NCBI RefSeq assembly: GCF_002288325.1
Contig: NZ_CP016780.1
Location: 1,054,001 to 1,118,000, forward strand
From: Candidatus Planktophila lacus
Lineage (GTDB): Bacteria; Actinomycetota; Actinomycetes; Nanopelagicales; Nanopelagicaceae
Direction of reading: 5' to 3'
Length of the DNA stretch: 64,000 bases
Positions within the stretch are counted from its first letter, which is position 1; each line of letters starts with the position of its first letter. The position numbers and the translations under genes are program-made. The notes beneath the pieces were generated by a model. That model saw nothing but the letters and a program-made list of their open reading frames with translations. It was not told the origin of the DNA and did not search any database. This document shows, piece by piece, positions 59,871 to 64,000 of the stretch.

Positions 59871-61561
59871 TTCTTCTTATACCCCGTTGGGCACTTTGGA
59901 TTAACTGCGGTTACTTTCTTGGAAGTCTTTCCCTTTACACAAGTAATCGTCGCTTTTTTAGCGGTGGAAGGTTTAACAGTTGCAACTGGTGAAGGAGTTG
60001 GTGCCGGCGCTGCCTCTTGGGTTAGCTTCACTCGGACGGTTGGTGAAGAGAAGGTGAAGTTATAAGCAGCAAGATTAAGGAAGCCATCTTTTTCGCGAAC
60101 CAAAGTTGTGGCAATGTTTGGTTCTCCTGATTCGGAGACGATTGAGATAGTTGCACCAATCGGTGCTTGCGAGAATCCGTATAGGCAGCGGGCAACTGCT
60201 GAACTCATAACAAGGTCATAGGTTCCCTTGAACACTTCACCTGATGAAGTTAAATGGGGTGCGGCAACCTTGTAATCCAATACGCCTTCACCCTTATCAA
60301 AGCTAGGTGGGCCATCTAGGTACTGGGCTGCGTTTGTCGACACAACGCCGGCAAAGCCATTTCCTTTAGCAAAGCAAGGATTCTGATTGGGATCACCAAA
60401 GGAAATCATGGTCTTTAACATCCACGCCGTTGGCATGCCTTGAGCCTTATCGCCAATCACTGGAAGCCAATTAACAAACTCTTTCATTGTGTTGGCATCA
60501 TTGAAAGCGTTTCCGTCACGGCGAATTGCAATTTCAGAGAGAGATTGATCTTTGGTTCCAAAAGATACGCTTCCATAATTTGGCATTCCAGCGTAATACG
60601 CCTTCAGGCTTGTAGGCATCGCATCGTTATTTACCCAAACGTCAATTAGTGGAACCTTGATCGCATTTGCCTGAACTGTAAGGAGTTGCGTTCCGGAGGC
60701 TTCTTTTTCGATCGTGATATTCGGTGCTTTCATTCGCCCGTGTAGCCATCCGTCAAGTTTGTTATTCATTCTAAATTGCAGACCGAAGGCAACGTTTTGT
60801 GGAAGTGGATAACCCTTAGCGCATTCAGTTTCAAAGCTCATTACGCAGCGACCGGACTCTGGTGGATTTCCTACTGGTGCACCGATGGTCCAATCAACGC
60901 TTGGATACTGCTTTGGATCGATTGACATTGAGTTAAACCCAAAGGCACCTTTTTCGATTGCGACTGCGAAAATTCCAGTCTGCATACGTTGCATGTTAAA
61001 TTTTGCAGTCGGTGAGTTATTGGCATCACGAACGCCAACCATCTCAGATTTAACTAGATACAAATCTCCACCGGCATGAGGTGCGCCAGGGATTCGAATC
61101 AGAATGGCTCCCCCGCCCGTAGGGAGATTTTGTGAAGCATCTCCGACAAAGTCAAACTTTCCTTTGTCTGCAAAGTTGCCCGCAGGGATGATCTCTAACT
61201 CTTTACCGTCATCTGTTTTTGCGAAGACCTTAGTTAGACAATCAACAGTAGTATTTGCATCGCAAATCTGTAGAACGGCGCGGTAGAACTGTCGAATTGT
61301 GAACTCGCAGCCAGCTTGCGAGAGTTTTGAACAGGCAGTGACGCTCTCTACTTTTCCGACTGAATCGAGCTTAAAGCTGATAAGTCCCGAATTGAATCGA
61401 GTGATTTCAGCAGAATCTTGTAGTAAATAGCCTTGGTGATTCTTGGCTGGGGCAGGTGACGATAAATGCTGTTCATCATATGAATCTGCGCCATGGGCAA
61501 GCGTTGGAGCAATTAGCGCTACCGAAATCAGTAGAACTACGAATTTTCCTAAACGCTTCAC
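59867..61561 (-). CDS. secreted tandem paralogue 2 of 6, unknown function
   Basis: 564 residues, GTG start, signal peptide ending near LAHGA, mature start DSYDEQ. Cysteine pairs CSKLSQAGC and CDANTTVDC are 14 residues apart; IPGAPHAGGDLYLV, CAKGYPLP, GWLHGRMKAPN, TNAAQYLDGPPSF, YKVAAPHLTSSG and VARCLYGFSQAP follow. After the Pro/Thr-rich linker comes the tail CPTGYKKK. Separated from paralogue 1 by 123 bases with a strong hairpin. Confidence 0.9.
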   Translation of the reverse strand: MKRLGKFVVLLISVALIAPTLAHGADSYDEQHLSSPAPAKNHQGYLLQDSAEITRFNSGLISFKLDSVGKVESVTACSKLSQAGCEFTIRQFYRAVLQICDANTTVDCLTKVFAKTDDGKELEIIPAGNFADKGKFDFVGDASQNLPTGGGAILIRIPGAPHAGGDLYLVKSEMVGVRDANNSPTAKFNMQRMQTGIFAVAIEKGAFGFNSMSIDPKQYPSVDWTIGAPVGNPPESGRCVMSFETECAKGYPLPQNVAFGLQFRMNNKLDGWLHGRMKAPNITIEKEASGTQLLTVQANAIKVPLIDVWVNNDAMPTSLKAYYAGMPNYGSVSFGTKDQSLSEIAIRRDGNAFNDANTMKEFVNWLPVIGDKAQGMPTAWMLKTMISFGDPNQNPCFAKGNGFAGVVSTNAAQYLDGPPSFDKGEGVLDYKVAAPHLTSSGEVFKGTYDLVMSSAVARCLYGFSQAPIGATISIVSESGEPNIATTLVREKDGFLNLAAYNFTFSSPTVRVKLTQEAAPAPTPSPVATVKPSTAKKATITCVKGKTSKKVTAVNPKCPTGYKKK

Positions 61562-61612
61562 GCGATCCCCAGTCTTAGAAGTTTTTTAGAGTACTTACGA
61601 AGAGACCGCCCC

Positions 61613-61638
61613 CGGTTCACTAATTGCTTAGTGAACCG
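61613..61638 (-). terminator. strong hairpin between paralogues 1 and 2
   Basis: CGGTTCACTAA (61613-61623) and TTAGTGAACCG (61628-61638) form a perfect 11-bp stem with loop TTGC, about 47 bases past the stop of paralogue 1. The transcript continues with a G-rich run and reaches U-rich sequence only later, so it may be a partial terminator or a message-protecting hairpin rather than a full stop. Confidence 0.55.
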
Positions 61639-61684
61639 AGGAACGGTTTTGCCCTCGTTTATCTATATGGAAGAAGTGTCGAAA

Positions 61685-63571
61685 CTACTTCTTCTTATAA
61701 CCTGCTGGACATGCTGGCTTAACTGCGGTGATCTTCTTTACAGCCTTGCCCTTAACGCATGTGATGGTTGTCTTGTTCAAGATCTTGGCAGCAGGCTTGT
61801 AGCCCTTCTTGATGCCGATCTTGAGCTTTGGACGTGAGTATTCAAAGCCAGATACATCGATGATGATTCGGCCGTTCTTCACGCTGATGTTCTTGAGGAA
61901 CGCTGCAGTTCCGCCTTCTTCTGTTGTTAGCGAGATTTCTAGAGCTGAAGCAGCATCATTTGGATTAGTCATACCCCAAAGAAGTGCAGCATCTGCTGTA
62001 GGAATTACCGCCTTGTAGAAGCCCTTGTTCACTGTCACACCATCTGGTGCAAAGTGAGGAGCAGCTGCGCGCCATGTGAATGCCTTATCCGCTTCGCTCC
62101 ATACTGGAGTTGAAAGCCCGCAGACACCGTTTGAACCAACGTACATTCCACCGGAAGTACCTTCAACACCGAAGCCGGAGTTGTCGTCGTTGGCTGCCAT
62201 AGCAATCATCTGGAATTGACGAACGTTGGCCTTTGATACGCCTTCTTCGCCTTCGCAATCCTTAACGTTCTTCGCAAGAGGAACGGTTACAGGAGTACCT
62301 GTGATTGAGATTGCGTTGTATTCGCCACCTGGCTCTTGCTTAACAACGATATCTGTACCAACAGCAACGGTAACGCCGGTCTGCATTTCGCCGACGCGAA
62401 CCTTAACTGTAATTACGATATCTGAATCAAGGCTGACTGCATATGCCTTGTTACCGACCTGGCCTGCGAGGTTGGTCTTCTTATCAGCACCTGTAAGTGT
62501 TGGAAGAACATCGACGAATAGCATGCTTGATACGAACTCGTTAGGAGTACGTGCTTCAACATAAAGTCCGTCATAACCAAGTGCGCCAAGGTTTAGACCT
62601 TGCCAATCAGGGTGTGTCCAGCGACCGACAAGTGTGCGACCGGCTTCAGCTGGTGTACCAACTGCAACGCCAGGTTCTGGAGCAAGTGGAGCTGTTGCAG
62701 CTAATTCAGTTGCTTCAGCAGTTGCGCTCTCAGTAGTTGGTGTTGTTGTGGTTGCAGCAGCTGCTGGATCTGCAGGAACTGCAGCAGGTGTTCCGGCAAC
62801 AGCCCATCCGTTAACAAGAGCATCGCGTGTAACCCAGATAGGAATGATGATTCCCTCTGTAGCCTTAAATGTCTTGGTAGCAGCATCGTAAGTTGTTCCC
62901 CATACTGGACGCTGTTGAGTTGCTGATAGTTCAGCAAGATCAATAAATGTCACGCCAGTAAAGTTAGCAATCTGCTTTGCTGCATCTGCTGCTGTTGGAT
63001 AGAAGAAGAAGAACTTAACTTCATTATCAAGCACGAAGGCAACTGAACCCTTGTAGCAAGCACCAAATGTTGATTTAGTTGATGACTTAGTCGCGTTATT
63101 CCAGCAATCCATTGGATAGCTATAGAAATCTAGCGGCTTATTAATGTCATAAGTCTTAGTTTTTGGATCAAACTTCGCACCCTGTTCTGGGTGATTAGCT
63201 GTCCCGAAAAGTGAAGAGAGATCCTGCATTACGTATTTGCCTGAAGCAAGTACATCGCGCTGGTATTGAGACATCCACCAGTTGTTGTCGATTACTTTTC
63301 CACCCTTGATCTGTGCAACTGGTGCAAAGAAATCAACTGGTGTCTTCTTAGCTGGAACTTCTGCTCCGCTAGGCACATAGGTCAAAGGAATTTTCTGTCC
63401 TGAACCTGTGGCAATTGTTACTGATTCGATGCAATAAATACCGTTTTGAATTACACAGGCATTCATTGGTGACTTAGGCAGGCGGATAGTTGCAGCACTT
63501 GCTGAAGTAGCAGTGAGCAATCCCGCGAGCATTGCTAGGGACGCAGCCCCAGCGATTAGCTTCTTTTTCAC
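61685..63571 (-). CDS. secreted tandem paralogue 1 of 6 (most divergent, first in operon)
   Basis: 628 residues, GTG start, signal peptide ending near SASA/ATI. Only one N-terminal C-x7-C pair (CVIQNGIYC) and no HGR motif, but the C-terminal domain aligns with the others (WRAAAPHFAPDG, then LLWGMTNPNDAASALEISL, FEYSRPKLKIGIKKG) and the tail is CPAGYKKK. It has an extra central segment and a Thr/Ala-rich stretch (about 265-310, including AAAATTTTPTTESATAEATE) absent from the others. Probably the founder or a specialised member. Its leader can fold over the ribosome binding site. Confidence 0.9.
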   Translation of the reverse strand: MKKKLIAGAASLAMLAGLLTATSASAATIRLPKSPMNACVIQNGIYCIESVTIATGSGQKIPLTYVPSGAEVPAKKTPVDFFAPVAQIKGGKVIDNNWWMSQYQRDVLASGKYVMQDLSSLFGTANHPEQGAKFDPKTKTYDINKPLDFYSYPMDCWNNATKSSTKSTFGACYKGSVAFVLDNEVKFFFFYPTAADAAKQIANFTGVTFIDLAELSATQQRPVWGTTYDAATKTFKATEGIIIPIWVTRDALVNGWAVAGTPAAVPADPAAAATTTTPTTESATAEATELAATAPLAPEPGVAVGTPAEAGRTLVGRWTHPDWQGLNLGALGYDGLYVEARTPNEFVSSMLFVDVLPTLTGADKKTNLAGQVGNKAYAVSLDSDIVITVKVRVGEMQTGVTVAVGTDIVVKQEPGGEYNAISITGTPVTVPLAKNVKDCEGEEGVSKANVRQFQMIAMAANDDNSGFGVEGTSGGMYVGSNGVCGLSTPVWSEADKAFTWRAAAPHFAPDGVTVNKGFYKAVIPTADAALLWGMTNPNDAASALEISLTTEEGGTAAFLKNISVKNGRIIIDVSGFEYSRPKLKIGIKKGYKPAAKILNKTTITCVKGKAVKKITAVKPACPAGYKKK

Positions 63572-63575
63572 ATTT

Positions 63576-63636
63576 CCCCCATAGAGATAGGTGAAGCCAC
63601 GGGTATGGCTTCATAGTGGTTACCGCACTATGGGGG
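63576..63636 (-). promoter_or_regulatory. leader able to hide the ribosome binding site of paralogue 1
   Basis: On the transcript CCCCCATAG (63628-63636) can pair perfectly with CTATGGGGG (63576-63584), and the latter contains the GGGGG Shine-Dalgarno just before the GTG start. The enclosed part has its own perfect stem TGAAGCCA/TGGCTTCA (63592-63613). A competing hairpin CATAGTG/CACTATG would free the ribosome site. A four-codon open frame (ATG GGG GAA ATG TGA) ends on the start codon. Confidence 0.5.
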
Positions 63637-63638
63637 CT

Positions 63639-63667
63639 AATTTATGCGCTTTGGGGGCAGGTAAAAA
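63639..63667 (-). promoter_or_regulatory. possible promoter of the six-paralogue operon
   Basis: TAAATT (63639-63644, minus strand) is a fair -10; TTTTTA (63662-63667), 17 bases upstream, is a weak -35. The start point would be near 63632, inside the CCCCC that forms the leader stem. Confidence 0.3.
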
Positions 63668-63676
63668 GGGGGTTTC

Positions 63677-64000
63677 CTAACGGAGTTGAGCTAGATACCA
63701 GTTCCACTGCCACGTTTCACGCGGAGATGTCTCCAAAGAATCCTTGAATTCAGGGAAGGTATAGACCAGCAGCGCCGTGCCTCCAGGCAGAACCGTTGTT
63801 GGCCGTGAGTCACTGACAATCGGGGTGTGATTGGTGAAGATGCCAAGTGATGGAGCAGTCGAAATCAAATCTTGAGTGTTGTTCTGCAGACTCAAAACCC
63901 AAGTAACTGGGCACTGTCCCCTGCCGCATCGCTCCCAAGAAATCTGTAAGCCCGTTGCAGTTAGCCCACCGAGAGTGTCACCGATTCCACCAGCACCACT
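63677..64000 (-). CDS. C-terminal part of an unknown protein (cut by window edge)
   Basis: An open frame runs from the right edge to the stop at 63677, giving at least 107 residues. The visible part has a Gly-rich start (SGAGGIGDTLGGL), two cysteines in WERCGRGQCPVTWV, and beta-like stretches (WVLSLQNNT, TALLVYTFPEF), ending QWNWYLAQLR. It looks like the end of an extracellular beta-sandwich, but no family is recognised. A TTG within it could be read as a start, but the frame is open further upstream so this is a partial gene. It is 105 bases upstream of the paralogue operon and lacks the GYKKK tail. Confidence 0.6.
   Translation of the reverse strand, partial: SGAGGIGDTLGGLTATGLQISWERCGRGQCPVTWVLSLQNNTQDLISTAPSLGIFTNHTPIVSDSRPTTVLPGGTALLVYTFPEFKDSLETSPRETWQWNWYLAQLR

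Noticed and set aside
52969-63571. Tandem copies produced by an assembly error
   Set aside because: The six genes are strongly diverged in sequence and length; only the last 121 bases of two of them are close.
63677-63895. Complete small gene starting at TTG 63895
   Set aside because: The frame stays open to the window edge at 64000, so this is the 3' end of a longer gene.

Overview
The window looks like a chromosomal segment of a low-GC, streamlined member of the Actinomycetota; a freshwater acI/Nanopelagicales-type genome is the best guess. The reasons are a WhiB regulator, the actinobacterial families DUF3017 and DUF6350 (PerM-like), and the guaB-guaB3 / whiB / groEL-groES / tsaD-rimI-tsaB-tsaE / alr / acpS / glmS / glmM / rpsI-rplM order known from Mycobacterium and Streptomyces. 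Base composition appears to be near or below 50% GC, gaps are very short and genes often overlap. The genus is inferred, not shown. Almost everything is on the minus strand; only the sugar ABC ATPase, the PIG-L deacetylase and whiB are on the plus strand. No tRNA, rRNA, CRISPR array, transposase or integrase was seen, and no gene-free stretch exceeds about 200 bases.

Layout. 1-2836: 5' part of trpS, a CorC/HlyC-type membrane protein, and an MsmX/UgpC-type ATPase with a bidirectional terminator. 2847-8308: a CUT1 sugar-uptake operon (binding protein, two permeases) followed by an APH-fold kinase and a divergent enolase with altered active-site residues. 8500-19315: a colinear block read sucC-sucD-DUF6350-purN-purH-folD-DUF3017-mdh-icd-S51 peptidase-araA, joining TCA cycle, purine/C1 metabolism and arabinose isomerisation. 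19392-27835: pcrA helicase, PIG-L deacetylase, secreted cyclophilin, guaA, guaB3, an IMP dehydrogenase lacking its CBS domains, and a MerR regulator with the CarH/LitR B12 photoreceptor signature. 27984-32860: whiB, groEL/groES with a CIRCE operator, and the t6A genes tsaD, tsaB, tsaE with rimI. 32941-40577: a secreted alpha/beta hydrolase, a complete HAAT/LIV-type ABC importer, and alr overlapping livG. 40574-51797: acpS, a PAP2 phosphatase, glmS, glmM, rpsI, rplM, an ABC-F protein, truA, rplQ, rpoA, rpsD, rpsK, rpsM, rpmJ, infA.

51989-63571 is the most unusual part: six consecutive, divergent paralogous secreted proteins of 547-628 residues followed by a DUF4436-like membrane protein, tightly packed as one probable operon. 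All six have signal peptides, a C-x7-C motif near the N terminus (doubled in five), a conserved C-terminal beta-rich domain and, after a low-complexity linker, the same short basic two-cysteine tail ending in GYKKK. The first gene has a leader whose predicted stem covers its ribosome binding site and competes with an alternative hairpin. This is probably a cell-surface system; I cannot assign its function. The right edge cuts a further minus-strand gene.
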